From Chloroflexota bacterium (GTDB lineage: Bacteria; Chloroflexota; Anaerolineae; Aggregatilineales; Phototrophicaceae): a stretch of DNA of 35,709 nt. Position 1 is the stretch's first letter. Each line of letters starts with the position of its first letter. Location: contig JAPOYT010000110.1 of assembly GCA_026706445.1 (NCBI GenBank), forward strand, positions 17,578-53,286, read 5' to 3'. Positions 15,465-23,523 of the stretch are shown one piece after another. The notes under the pieces are model-generated. The model was given only the letters and a program-made list of their open reading frames with translations. It searched no databases and had not been told where the DNA came from. The position numbers were made by a program, and so were the translations under genes.

Positions 15465-16508
15465 CTATGCAGGAACGAGCACCGACTTGACATTGACCCC
15501 GGCTTCCATCTCTTCGAAGGCTTCTTCCCATTCGCCCAGCGGATAGACGCCGCCGATGATTGGCTTGAGGTCGATCTGGCCGCTGGAGAGCAGCGCCAGC
15601 GCCCGCTCCCAGGTCGAATGCAAATGGCTGAAGCAGCCTTGCAGCGTGACGGCTTTTTGCACGAGCGGATCGAGGTTGAAGTCCATGGGCTGCGGTCCCC
15701 AGCCGATTTTGGTGATGATGCCGTTGGGGCGGACCATTTCCATAGCCGACTTGAGGGCGATGCTGACGCCGCTGCAATCGACGACCAGGTCCGCGCCGTA
15801 ACCATCGCCCAGTGATCGGACCAGTTCCAGCGGGTCGTCTTCGTTGATATTGAGCGTCTTGGTCGCGCCGATGTCGGCGGCTACAGCCAGGCGCTGTTTG
15901 TCGACTTTGGTACCAAGCATGACGATCTCGCTGGCGCCGCGCAGTTTGGCCACGAAGAGCGCCATCATGCCGATGGGACCGGGTCCCTGGATGACGACGG
16001 TATCGCCCGGGCGGATGACGGGCGTCTTCTCCACCAGGGCGTTGTAGGCGACGCAGATCGGCTCGGTCAGCGAGGCCTGCTCGAAGGACACGTTGTCGGG
16101 GATGTGATGCAGGATCGCCTGACGCGCGGTGACGTATTGGGTGAATGAGCCGTCAATCAGGGCGCCGTATCCCAAGCGATGCGGGCACTGATTGTAATCG
16201 CCGGAGTGACAGTAGGCGCAGTTGCCGCAGACTTCCGCCGCCGTCTCCACCGCCACGCGATCGCCGACCTTGAAATTTTCCACGTCCGCGCCGAGGGCGG
16301 CGATCGTCCCGCAGAATTCGTGACCGAGGACGAGCGGCAAGGTAATCGCCCAGCTCTGTTGATTGCGCCACATGTGGATGTCGCTGCCGCAGACGCCGCC
16401 GGCGCGCACTTCGACCACGACATCGCCCGGCTTGGGATCGGGCGGCTGCGGGATATCGCGCAGTTCGACGTTTTTGTCTTCGCGTCCGTATTTGATGAGA
16501 GCGTGCAT
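15465..16508 (-). CDS. Zinc-dependent medium-chain (sorbitol/threonine-type) dehydrogenase
   Basis: 347 residues, standard length. NAD(P)-dependent oxidation of a polyol or sugar alcohol. Catalytic zinc ligands: Cys40 in AGGVCGSDIH, then His63-Glu64 in LVLGHEFCG. Structural zinc: Cys94, Cys97, Cys100 and Cys108 (C-x2-C-x2-C-x7-C). The nucleotide-binding site is VIQGPGPIGMMAL. GAGGA lies upstream of the ATG at 16508. It sits between the TIM-barrel isomerase (start 17497) and the hexulose-phosphate-synthase-like gene, with hairpin repeats on both sides, so it likely makes a keto-sugar intermediate in that pathway. L-iditol or galactitol-phosphate type activity is possible; sequence alone does not decide. 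Confidence 0.9.
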   Translation of the reverse strand: MHALIKYGREDKNVELRDIPQPPDPKPGDVVVEVRAGGVCGSDIHMWRNQQSWAITLPLVLGHEFCGTIAALGADVENFKVGDRVAVETAAEVCGNCAYCHSGDYNQCPHRLGYGALIDGSFTQYVTARQAILHHIPDNVSFEQASLTEPICVAYNALVEKTPVIRPGDTVVIQGPGPIGMMALFVAKLRGASEIVMLGTKVDKQRLAVAADIGATKTLNINEDDPLELVRSLGDGYGADLVVDCSGVSIALKSAMEMVRPNGIITKIGWGPQPMDFNLDPLVQKAVTLQGCFSHLHSTWERALALLSSGQIDLKPIIGGVYPLGEWEEAFEEMEAGVNVKSVLVPA

Positions 16509-16531
16509 TGAGTTTGTCCTCGCTGGTTCGA

Positions 16532-16551
16532 GGGCGACACAAGTGTCGCCC
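16532..16551. repeat. Simple 20 nt hairpin repeat
   Basis: Stem GGGCGACAC / GTGTCGCCC with an AA loop, followed by CCTACAG. Relative to the copy at 15433 the middle C-G pair is an A-T pair on both arms, a compensated change. Confidence 0.85.
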
Positions 16552-16570
16552 CTACAGATCTTGACGCGGC

Positions 16571-16591
16571 GGGCGAGTCACCGCCTCGCCC
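16571..16591. repeat. Simple 21 nt hairpin repeat supplying a stop codon
   Basis: GGGCGAG / CTCGCCC arms, identical to 10994-11014. The following CTACAG contains, on the minus strand, the TAG stop codon (16594-16592) of the isomerase gene. Confidence 0.85.
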
Positions 16592-17497
16592 CTACAGTTC
16601 GGCTTCGTCGGTAAAGTATTTGGCGCGCATCCGATGCAGGAATTCGAGCGAGGATTGCATCTCCTCCATGCCGTTCATGCCGTCTTCAATGCTTACCCAG
16701 CCTTCGTAGCCGACATCGCGCAGGATCTGGAATATCGTGTCGTAGTCGTTTAGCCCGCGGCCGGTGACGCCGTGCTGCAGCCCGTCCGCATAGCCGACGG
16801 CGCCATCGCTGTCGCCCAAATCAGCAAGGGAATAACCCTCGGCCAAGAAGCGGTCGCTGGCGTGCATGCTGACGACGCGGTCGGCGACTGCCCGCAGCAA
16901 TTCGATGGGATCATCACCGGCGACAATGGCGTTCGACGGGTCATATTGCACGCCGAAGCACTCGCGCTCCGGGATGGCATTCAGCAGCTCGAGGAAGACA
17001 TCCATTTTCTGGGCGAATTCGGGATAGCGCCAGAAGCCGTCTTTGTAGTGGTTTTCCAAGCCAAGGATGATCTTGTGCTCGCGCGCGACCGGCAGCACCT
17101 GCTCAATGCACTCGGCGACCCATTCTATGCCTTGCTCGCGGCTGACCTGCGGGTAGCGCTGACCGCTGAGCGCGCGGCAGACGGCGCCGTCGCCGCCTAG
17201 CAGTTTGGTGACGCGGATCATCTTCGCCTCGTGCTCAATCGCGCGCGCTCGTTCATTCGGGTCGGGGTTGGTGAAATCCGGCGAGCAGCAGAGCATCGGC
17301 ATTTCGAAGCCGGCCTCCTGGATAGCGTCGCGGACGCTAAGGATATAGTCGTCATCGAGGCTGGTGAAGAAGCCCTCATACATTTCTAAGCCATCGGCAT
17401 CGAGCGCGCGCGCCATATCGATCCAGTCGAAGACGGACATCGAGCGGCGGCCCGCGATGTCATCGAGATAGCACTTGGGGAAAGCGGCGATTTTCAT
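16592..17497 (-). CDS. Sugar phosphate isomerase/epimerase-like TIM-barrel protein
   Basis: 301 residues, xylose-isomerase-like (AP endonuclease 2 fold) family. Metal-binding residues are visible as Glu in IILGLENHYKDG, Asp in VQYDPSNA, His in VVSMHASDRF and Glu in WVSIEDGMNG. Such proteins isomerise, epimerise or dehydrate sugars, inositols or hydroxypyruvate. Start ATG at 17497; a GGAGG lies 15 nt upstream, somewhat far. It is the first gene of the operon that continues with the zinc dehydrogenase and the synthase-like gene. The C-terminal ELStop lies at the edge of a hairpin repeat, which provides its TAG. Precise substrate unknown. Confidence 0.85.
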   Translation of the reverse strand: MKIAAFPKCYLDDIAGRRSMSVFDWIDMARALDADGLEMYEGFFTSLDDDYILSVRDAIQEAGFEMPMLCCSPDFTNPDPNERARAIEHEAKMIRVTKLLGGDGAVCRALSGQRYPQVSREQGIEWVAECIEQVLPVAREHKIILGLENHYKDGFWRYPEFAQKMDVFLELLNAIPERECFGVQYDPSNAIVAGDDPIELLRAVADRVVSMHASDRFLAEGYSLADLGDSDGAVGYADGLQHGVTGRGLNDYDTIFQILRDVGYEGWVSIEDGMNGMEEMQSSLEFLHRMRAKYFTDEAEL

Positions 17498-17518
17498 AGC
17501 AATAAACTCGCGCCTCCG

Positions 17519-18043
17519 CTAAATGCCGCAAACGCTGAGGAGGATGATGCGGCTGCGCTGGCCCGCCGCCAGCAGCTGAAGGAGCGTTGAGAGCCAGGCT
17601 TCTTCCCGCTCAATATCAGCCGCCCGCTCATCAATCTCGGCTTCTGGCGCATTTTCAAAATCATTGACGAGTGAATTCAGACGAGATTCAGCAGCTTCAA
17701 CAGCCTGTTCCAGCGACAGTACATTGGATTCCCCCCAAGCGAGACCGCGGGTTTTGTTCTTCAGCGTGAACAGGCGCGTGTCGCGGTAGAATTGCTTAAC
17801 CGTTTCGACATCATCGGTGGTGGTCATGATCCAAGTGGTTGTGCCCCAGGCGCGGGGACGAAACATATCATACTGGACATCAACCGTCTCGCCATTGGGA
17901 TAGAGCGGCATCCACCATTCTTCGACATCATGGGCGCATTTTAAGTCCCCGATCAGAATGATGGCGCCGATGAACGCGATCGCAGTGCCGACCAGGATCA
18001 GCGTTGTCTTTAAGCAGCCCGTTTGATTACGACTGGCTTCCAC
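17519..18043 (-). CDS. Membrane-anchored hypothetical protein
   Basis: 174 residues with a single hydrophobic segment at 13-32 (TLILVGTAIAFIGAIILIGD). The remainder is probably outside the membrane: a compact region with WWMPLYPNGETV and TTTDDVETVKQFYRD, a pattern seen in small secreted proteins that compare time-series or repeat units, then an acidic helix at about 105-150. No family recognised. GTG start with GGAAGAG about 10 nt upstream. It is divergent from the GntR/LacI regulator and ends 21 nt before the sugar operon, so it may share a transcript with it. Confidence 0.6.
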   Translation of the reverse strand: MEASRNQTGCLKTTLILVGTAIAFIGAIILIGDLKCAHDVEEWWMPLYPNGETVDVQYDMFRPRAWGTTTWIMTTTDDVETVKQFYRDTRLFTLKNKTRGLAWGESNVLSLEQAVEAAESRLNSLVNDFENAPEAEIDERAADIEREEAWLSTLLQLLAAGQRSRIILLSVCGI

Positions 18044-18218
18044 AGCGTTGATTCTCTTCCTTTACAACCAATATTTGACTTCTTAGCGCTCGTTTGTGAG
18101 GCGCCGGTCGCGGCGCCTGGCAGTGGCAGGCTGCATCTTATCACATTGCGGGCTGGATTTGGCGCGCGATATTCCGCAGTCATCAATTGAAACAAGAAAT
18201 GTCATGAGAATTCGTCCA

Positions 18219-18247
18219 TTGCATACAGGGAAAGACCGTGTTATATT
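18219..18247 (+). promoter_or_regulatory. Sigma70-like promoter of the GntR/LacI regulator gene
   Basis: TTGCAT (18219-18224), 17 nt, TATATT (18242-18247). The predicted start of transcription, about 18254, abuts the palindrome at 18255-18274. Confidence 0.6.
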
Positions 18248-18254
18248 CGCGCAT

Positions 18255-18274
18255 TGTACATACATTTATGTACA
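18255..18274 (+). promoter_or_regulatory. Operator-like inverted repeat (TGTACAT half-sites)
   Basis: TGTACAT, 6 nt, ATGTACA, perfectly symmetric. It lies right after the -10 box and 33 nt before the regulator ATG, ideal for autorepression. The half-site resembles the TTGTAC/GTACAA words bound by AraR-type GntR/LacI regulators. Confidence 0.65.
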
Positions 18275-18307
18275 TTTGAAAATGGTTCTTAGCATGCGCC
18301 AGGCTTT

Positions 18308-19492
18308 ATGCCGGAAAAACTCGATAAGATCCGACTCGACCACAACAGTTATATTTCACTGCATGTGCAGTTGCATAACCAGTTGCGCCGGCTGATTGTC
18401 TCCGGTCGCTGGCGGAATGGCGAGCGCATCCCCACCGAGATGCAACTTTCGCGCCATCTCGACATCAGCCGTACGACAGTGCGCATCGCTACCCAGCGGC
18501 TTGAGGTTGAAGGCTTAATCAAACGCAGCGCGGGCCGTGGCACCTTTGTCATCTATCAAGCGCAGGAGCACGCGGCGAATCGCTCCATTGGTTATCTCAC
18601 TTGCAGTTTTCATAACGAAATACACACCAATATTCTCAGCAGCGCCCAGACCGAGCTGCGCTCCGCTGGTTATCAAGTGATATTCAGCAATTCCCAGGAT
18701 CGAGAAGACGAAGCGCGAATACTGCGGCAGCTGCTGGATGACGACGTAGCCGGTCTGATGCTGTGGGCAAATGCTGAGCCGACCGATGAAACCCTGTCTA
18801 TCCTGGCGGAGTATGACCGGCGCGAGATTCCAATAGTTTTCATGGATCGTCCGATCGAAGGGATACGGGCGGATTATGTCGCGAGCGACAATTTTCGCGG
18901 TTCCTATGATTTGGTTTGCTATCTCATTCAGTTAGGGCATCGGCATATCGTGCAACTCATGCCCAATTTCGACGACTTGCTTCCGGTCAACGAGAGGCGG
19001 CGTGGCTATCGGACGGCGATGGAGGAGCATGGGATTGTAGTCCATGCGCCTTGGCGTATCAGTCAGCCGGGACGTCATGAATTCCATGAGACCGACATTT
19101 ACAGCCTGGTCGGTTCACAGAGCCAGCAAATCATCCGGCAGGTGGAGCAATTCACCGATGCCGAGGAGCCTATGCCGACGGCGATCGTCTGCATTAATGA
19201 CATTCTGGCGATTATCGCAATCAGCGCCTTGCGCAATATGGGTTTCGCCGTGCCCGAGGATGTTTCGGTTGTGGGCTTTGATGACATCAGCATGGCTTCG
19301 CATATCGGCGTGCCGCTGACGACCGCATCGCAAGACGCCTATGAACTGGGCAAGGCGGGTTCACAAATGTTGCTGGACAGGCTGGTCGGTGGCGATTTGC
19401 CGCCGCGCAGTTATACTGTGCCGACACAGTTGCGAGTCCGAGCATCTACAGCGGCGCCCTTGGTTGGCGTCGAGGACGCGTTACAGACCTAG
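18308..19492 (+). CDS. GntR/LacI hybrid transcriptional regulator (AraR-like)
   Basis: 394 residues. The N-terminal winged helix of the GntR class spans about residues 15-82: LHVQLHNQLRRLIVSGRW, NGERIPTEMQLSRHL, SRTTVRIATQRLEVEGLI, then GRGTFVI. From about 92 the chain is a periplasmic-binding/LacI-type effector domain (SIGYLTCSFHNEIHTNIL; PIVFMDRPIEG; ADYVASDNFRGSYD; VPEDVSVVGFDDISMASHIGVPLTT). This architecture, as in AraR, normally represses sugar uptake and catabolic genes and is released by a sugar. The promoter and palindrome upstream suggest autoregulation. The importer genes follow on the same strand 163 nt later, and the divergent side leads to a sugar operon; both are plausible targets. 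Start ATG 18308, weak AGG upstream. Confidence 0.93.
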   Translation: MPEKLDKIRLDHNSYISLHVQLHNQLRRLIVSGRWRNGERIPTEMQLSRHLDISRTTVRIATQRLEVEGLIKRSAGRGTFVIYQAQEHAANRSIGYLTCSFHNEIHTNILSSAQTELRSAGYQVIFSNSQDREDEARILRQLLDDDVAGLMLWANAEPTDETLSILAEYDRREIPIVFMDRPIEGIRADYVASDNFRGSYDLVCYLIQLGHRHIVQLMPNFDDLLPVNERRRGYRTAMEEHGIVVHAPWRISQPGRHEFHETDIYSLVGSQSQQIIRQVEQFTDAEEPMPTAIVCINDILAIIAISALRNMGFAVPEDVSVVGFDDISMASHIGVPLTTASQDAYELGKAGSQMLLDRLVGGDLPPRSYTVPTQLRVRASTAAPLVGVEDALQT

Positions 19493-19655
19493 GGAGAGGA
19501 GGCCGCTATCGAAGGGCAGTGAACGATCCAAGCTTTGGAAACCCTGGGCGCCGCTGACGCGCCCGTCATTCGGCAGGCGCGCGCCGCTGGATGACAAACC
19601 AATATCGGAGTCGGCGAACGCAAATCTCTATTCAATAGTTGTAGGAGTACAACGC

Positions 19656-21350
19656 ATGAATGCAAGAATCGTACTTTTCGTCCTTCTCGCCGTCGTCGTA
19701 GCGTCCTTTAGCTTCACGGCTATGGCGCAAGATGTCGCGCGCGAAGACACCGCGATCTTCGACCGCGATGGTCGCGTCGGTCCCCAACCCGCCTTTGACA
19801 ACTACAATCCCTTCGTGCCCAACAATCTGAGCAATGGCGGTCTGGGTCAAGCTGTATTTGAGCCGCTGTTCATCCTGAACTACGAAACCGGCGAGGTCAT
19901 GCCTTGGTTGGCGGCGGGCGCTTCCAGCAATGATTCGCTCGATGTCTGGACTTTGAACCTGCGCGAAGGTTCGGCCTGGTCCGATGGCGAAGCCTTGGAT
20001 GCCGATGATGTCGTCTTTACCTTTGAGCTGCTCGGTAAAGAAGAAAACGCCGGGCTCTCGCGCGCCGGCAACGTCCAGACCTGGATTGACAGCGTCGAAG
20101 CGGTTGACGCCACCACAGTTCAGTTCAACCTGAAGGCGCCCAACCCGCGCTTCCAGCTGGACTTCCTGACGGTCAAGATCGGCGGCAACACGCTGGTTAT
20201 GCCGGAGCACGTTTGGGCGGATGAAGATCCCTTCACCTTCAAGAACTTCCCGCCTGTTGGTTCCGGTCCGTACACGCTGACCCACGCCGATGAGACCAAC
20301 TGGATCTACGACCGCAACGACGATTGGTGGGGCGCTGCGACTGGCGCTTTGAGTATGCCTGAGCCGCTGCGTCTGATCTGGATCATCACCGGCAACGACC
20401 AGATCCGCCTGGGCGCCTTCGAGGCGATGCAGGCGCAGAACGACAATATCTTCGCCTGGGTTGATGGCATGCCTTTCGTATGGTTGGATCCCTGCCCGCG
20501 GCAGCTGTCCTTCCAGACGGATGTCGCGCCCTGGGACAATGCCGACATGCGCTGGGCGATCAACCACATCGTCGACCGCGACAACATCATCGAGGTTGCC
20601 TACGAAGGCGTCACGATACCGTCGCGCACGATGTTCGTTGAATACGGCGCCATGTTCCCCTTCATTGACGCGATTGAAGACGCCGGCATGGGCCTCAGCT
20701 CGACATCGAATCACATGGCGGCTGAGGAATTGCTGACGGCAAATGGCTACACCCGCGGTGGCGATGGCTTGTGGCAGAATGCCGATGGTCAAGTCTTGAG
20801 CTTGGCGATTCAGGTACACGAAGGCTTCATTGAGAAGCGCCGTATCACCTCGGTTTTGGTTGAGCAGCTGCGCGCCTTTGGCGTAAACGCTAGCGCCGCC
20901 GTTATCGCTGGACCGACCTGGGGCGACAACAAGCGCTTCGGCAATTACGAAGCGACGACGGACTGGGACGCCTGCGGTTCGGTCAACGAGCCTTGGGCTT
21001 CGATGGACCGTTACACCGCCCGTCACTATGTTGAGATTGGCGAGCGCTCGTCCGGCAGCAATCACGTGCGCTGGTCTGGCATGAACAACGAAGCGTACAG
21101 CGAAATCGTCGCGCAAATCGGTTCGCTTCCGCTGGGTGATCCAGAGGTCATCCCGATGGTATTGGACGCGTACCAGTACTTCTATGAAGACCTGCCGATC
21201 CTGCCGCTGAACCAGGCGACCAAGCTGATTCCCTTCAACAGCACCTACTGGGAAGGCTGGCCCACGTCCGAGAACAACTTCAACCATCCGGCCACCTGGT
21301 GGCAATCGACGCATCAGATCATCTCCGAGCTGCGCAAGGCTGGCATGTAA
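19656..21350 (+). CDS. Extracellular solute-binding protein, family 5 (Opp/Dpp type)
   Basis: 564 residues. ABC-importer binding protein for oligopeptides, oligosaccharides or nickel-type ligands. A signal peptide fills residues 1-24 (MNARIVLFVLLAVVVASFSF, then TAMA before Q), ending in an A-M-A cleavage site; no lipobox cysteine is present, unlike most binding proteins of single-membrane cells. SBP family-5 features: WTLNLREGSAWSDGEALDADDV near residue 100 and a later WDNADMRWAINHIVDRDNI. AGGAG sits 8 nt before the ATG at 19656; the frame is open further upstream, but that stretch is not protein-like. It is the first gene of the importer operon and lies downstream of the GntR/LacI regulator, which with the sugar genes around favours a carbohydrate ligand. 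Confidence 0.93.
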   Translation: MNARIVLFVLLAVVVASFSFTAMAQDVAREDTAIFDRDGRVGPQPAFDNYNPFVPNNLSNGGLGQAVFEPLFILNYETGEVMPWLAAGASSNDSLDVWTLNLREGSAWSDGEALDADDVVFTFELLGKEENAGLSRAGNVQTWIDSVEAVDATTVQFNLKAPNPRFQLDFLTVKIGGNTLVMPEHVWADEDPFTFKNFPPVGSGPYTLTHADETNWIYDRNDDWWGAATGALSMPEPLRLIWIITGNDQIRLGAFEAMQAQNDNIFAWVDGMPFVWLDPCPRQLSFQTDVAPWDNADMRWAINHIVDRDNIIEVAYEGVTIPSRTMFVEYGAMFPFIDAIEDAGMGLSSTSNHMAAEELLTANGYTRGGDGLWQNADGQVLSLAIQVHEGFIEKRRITSVLVEQLRAFGVNASAAVIAGPTWGDNKRFGNYEATTDWDACGSVNEPWASMDRYTARHYVEIGERSSGSNHVRWSGMNNEAYSEIVAQIGSLPLGDPEVIPMVLDAYQYFYEDLPILPLNQATKLIPFNSTYWEGWPTSENNFNHPATWWQSTHQIISELRKAGM

Positions 21351-21365
21351 GGGACGATTTGATTT

Positions 21366-21482
21366 CCCCCATCCCCCAACCCCTTCCCCCACGAGGAGGG
21401 AAGGGGCGAACGGAGTGCCGGGACCAGTCGTAACGGCAGAATTCCCCTCCCTCTTTATGGGGGAGGGGTCAGGGGTGGGGGG
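21366..21482. repeat. Long G/C-run palindromic repeat (intergenic copy)
   Basis: Left arm CCCCCATCCCCCAACCCC and right arm GGGGAGGGGTCAGGGGTGG are complementary over most of their length. The interior has CACGAGGAGGGAAGGGG and CCCTCCCTCTTTATGG. A second, inverted copy sits inside the ATPase gene at 23541-23656 and shares these blocks. It lies between the binding protein and first permease and could weaken transcription into the permease genes. Confidence 0.85.
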
Positions 21483-21556
21483 ACTTTATGAAAAAAACCA
21501 TTTTTGCGACACGCCAATGACACAGCGACGGACGCTTCATAGAGAAGGGCGCTGAT

Positions 21557-22567
21557 ATGGGAGTTTTTTCATTCAACTATTTGCTGCGCCGGCTCTTGGT
21601 GTTTTTCTTAACCATTTGGGTGGCCGCGACTCTCATCTTCATCATCCCGCGGCTGGCGCCGGGCGATCCGATTGGGGCGATGATCGCGCGCATGTCCCGC
21701 CAAGAGGGCTTTGTCGAAAACGCCGACTTGATCATTGAAGCCTGGCGCAAACGCTTCGGACTTGATGACCCGCTTTATGTTCAATATTTCCGTTTCATTG
21801 GGAATACACTGCGTCTCGATCTCGGTTATTCGCTGGCGAATTTCCCGGCAAAGGTGTCCGAATTGGTGGGGCGGGCGCTGCCCTGGACGATCGGCTTGGT
21901 CGGCATCGCCACCGCCATCTTCTTCACAGTGGGCAATCTCTGCGGCGCCTTGCTGGCTTGGAGGCGAACGCCGAGGCTGTTGAAGATCATGATACCGATA
22001 TCAATGACCTTTACGTCGGTGCCGCCGGCTCTCTTCAGTTTGCTGCTTGTTTATATTTTCGGCTTTTTGTTGCCGATCTTTCCTCAGGTGGGCGCATACG
22101 GGCGCGGCATGGTGCCCGAGTTTACGCTGGAATTCTTCGGCAGCGTGCTCTATCACGGCTTCCTGCCGGCCATGTCCATCGTCTTGGTCACCTTCGGTTT
22201 TTGGGCGCTGGGCATGCGCGGCATGATGGTCACCATCGAGGGCGAGGATTATATGATCCTGGCGCAGGCCAAGGGCTTGAAGCCATTCTACGTTTTGTAT
22301 CGCTATATGATCCGCAACGCCATTCTGCCGCAGATGACGGCGCTGGCGGTGTCGATTGGCACACTGGTCAACGGCTCGGTGCTGGTGGAGATCATGTTCA
22401 CCTACAACGGCATGGGCTCGCTGATTTATTCTGGCATCGCCAATCAGGACTTTGGGCTGATACAAGGGACATCCTTCATTTTGATTGTGACCAGCGCGCT
22501 GGCGGTGCTGATCATTGACCTGACCTACCCGCTGATTGATCCTCGGATTAGCCTGGAGGGGAGGTAG
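21557..22567 (+). CDS. ABC importer permease, DppB/OppB type
   Basis: 336 residues, six predicted membrane helices starting at residues 10-31. The N-terminal LLRRLLVFFLTIWVAATLIF and the LAPGDPI signature are typical of OppB/DppB. The cytoplasmic EAA loop that docks on the ATPases is GEDYMILAQAKGLKPFYVLY followed by RYMIRNAILP. Start ATG 21557 with AAGGG upstream. It forms the transmembrane channel with the next gene, whose start lies 2 nt beyond this stop, indicating translational coupling. Confidence 0.93.
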   Translation: MGVFSFNYLLRRLLVFFLTIWVAATLIFIIPRLAPGDPIGAMIARMSRQEGFVENADLIIEAWRKRFGLDDPLYVQYFRFIGNTLRLDLGYSLANFPAKVSELVGRALPWTIGLVGIATAIFFTVGNLCGALLAWRRTPRLLKIMIPISMTFTSVPPALFSLLLVYIFGFLLPIFPQVGAYGRGMVPEFTLEFFGSVLYHGFLPAMSIVLVTFGFWALGMRGMMVTIEGEDYMILAQAKGLKPFYVLYRYMIRNAILPQMTALAVSIGTLVNGSVLVEIMFTYNGMGSLIYSGIANQDFGLIQGTSFILIVTSALAVLIIDLTYPLIDPRISLEGR

Positions 22568-22569
22568 AC

Positions 22570-23502
22570 ATGGCGGAACAGAGCAAAGACGCCGCCGTCG
22601 CCGGCGGCACCAAGAAGGCTGGGCTGCTCAATCGCTTTGACAACCCCTGGCTGAATTGGAAATTCCTCAGCGGCGCGTCTATTATGGGATTCATCTTTTT
22701 CTTGATCTTCCTGGGCAATCAATTTTGGGATACCGAATTGGCGCTGGCCGGCAGTTCTCCCTTGAATATGCCGCCTCTGGGCTTCACCAACTGGCGCGAT
22801 CAGGAAGGCATACCTGAACACCCTCTAGGCACCGAAAACAGCGGGCGCGACATGCTGGCGCTGCTTATAGTCGGCACGCCGCGCACGATCGGTGTTGGAT
22901 TTATCGCCGCGACCGTCGGCATGGGCGTCGGCATCTTCCTGGGTTTTTTGGCCGGTTTCGTTGGCGGTTTGGTCGATGATGTCATCCGGCTGGCGACCGA
23001 TGTGACCATCACGATTCCCTCCCTCCTGGTGCTCATTGTTATTCAATCGGTCTTGCCCTATATCGACCTGGTGACGATGGCGCTCTTGATTTCGATGTTC
23101 GCCTGGGCGACGCCGACGCGCTACATTCGGGCGCAGGTTTTGAGCATGAGGGAGAGCGGCTATGTGCAGATGGCGCGGCTTTCGGGCGTGCCGACGCGCG
23201 ATATCATGTACCGCGAGATCATGCCCAACTTGCTGCCCTACCTGGCGGCCAGTTATATCGGCAATATGACCGGCGCGATTCTGTCGGCGGTTGGTCTGGA
23301 GCTGCTCGGTTTTGGTCCCCAGCGCATCCCATCGCTGGGCGTCTCGATCTTCTTCTCCATTGAAGCAGCCGCCCTGCTGCGCAATATGTGGTGGTGGTGG
23401 GGCATCCCGACGGTGATTCTCGCCATCGTCTTCATCGCGCTGCTGCTGATCAACCTGGGCCTGGACGAGATCGCCAACCCGCGTTTGCGCAAAGCGAACT
23501 AG
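22570..23502 (+). CDS. ABC importer permease, DppC/OppC type
   Basis: 310 residues. An N-terminal cytoplasmic stretch and first helix near residues 37-49, then a periplasmic segment containing HPLGTENSGRDMLALLI, the usual OppC/DppC signature, then five helices. The EAA loop is MRESGYVQMARLSGVPTRDI, then MYREIMPNL. A strong GGGGAGG ribosome site overlaps the end of the preceding gene. It pairs with the DppB-type permease. The following ATPase starts 21 nt downstream. Confidence 0.93.
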   Translation: MAEQSKDAAVAGGTKKAGLLNRFDNPWLNWKFLSGASIMGFIFFLIFLGNQFWDTELALAGSSPLNMPPLGFTNWRDQEGIPEHPLGTENSGRDMLALLIVGTPRTIGVGFIAATVGMGVGIFLGFLAGFVGGLVDDVIRLATDVTITIPSLLVLIVIQSVLPYIDLVTMALLISMFAWATPTRYIRAQVLSMRESGYVQMARLSGVPTRDIMYREIMPNLLPYLAASYIGNMTGAILSAVGLELLGFGPQRIPSLGVSIFFSIEAAALLRNMWWWWGIPTVILAIVFIALLLINLGLDEIANPRLRKAN

Positions 23503-23523
23503 CGGGGTCTGGAGCGAAGAGAC

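Noticed and set aside
19632-21392. Minus-strand open frame of 586 codons opposite the solute-binding protein
   Set aside because: The sense strand has a signal peptide, ribosome site and family-5 motifs; the antisense frame has none.
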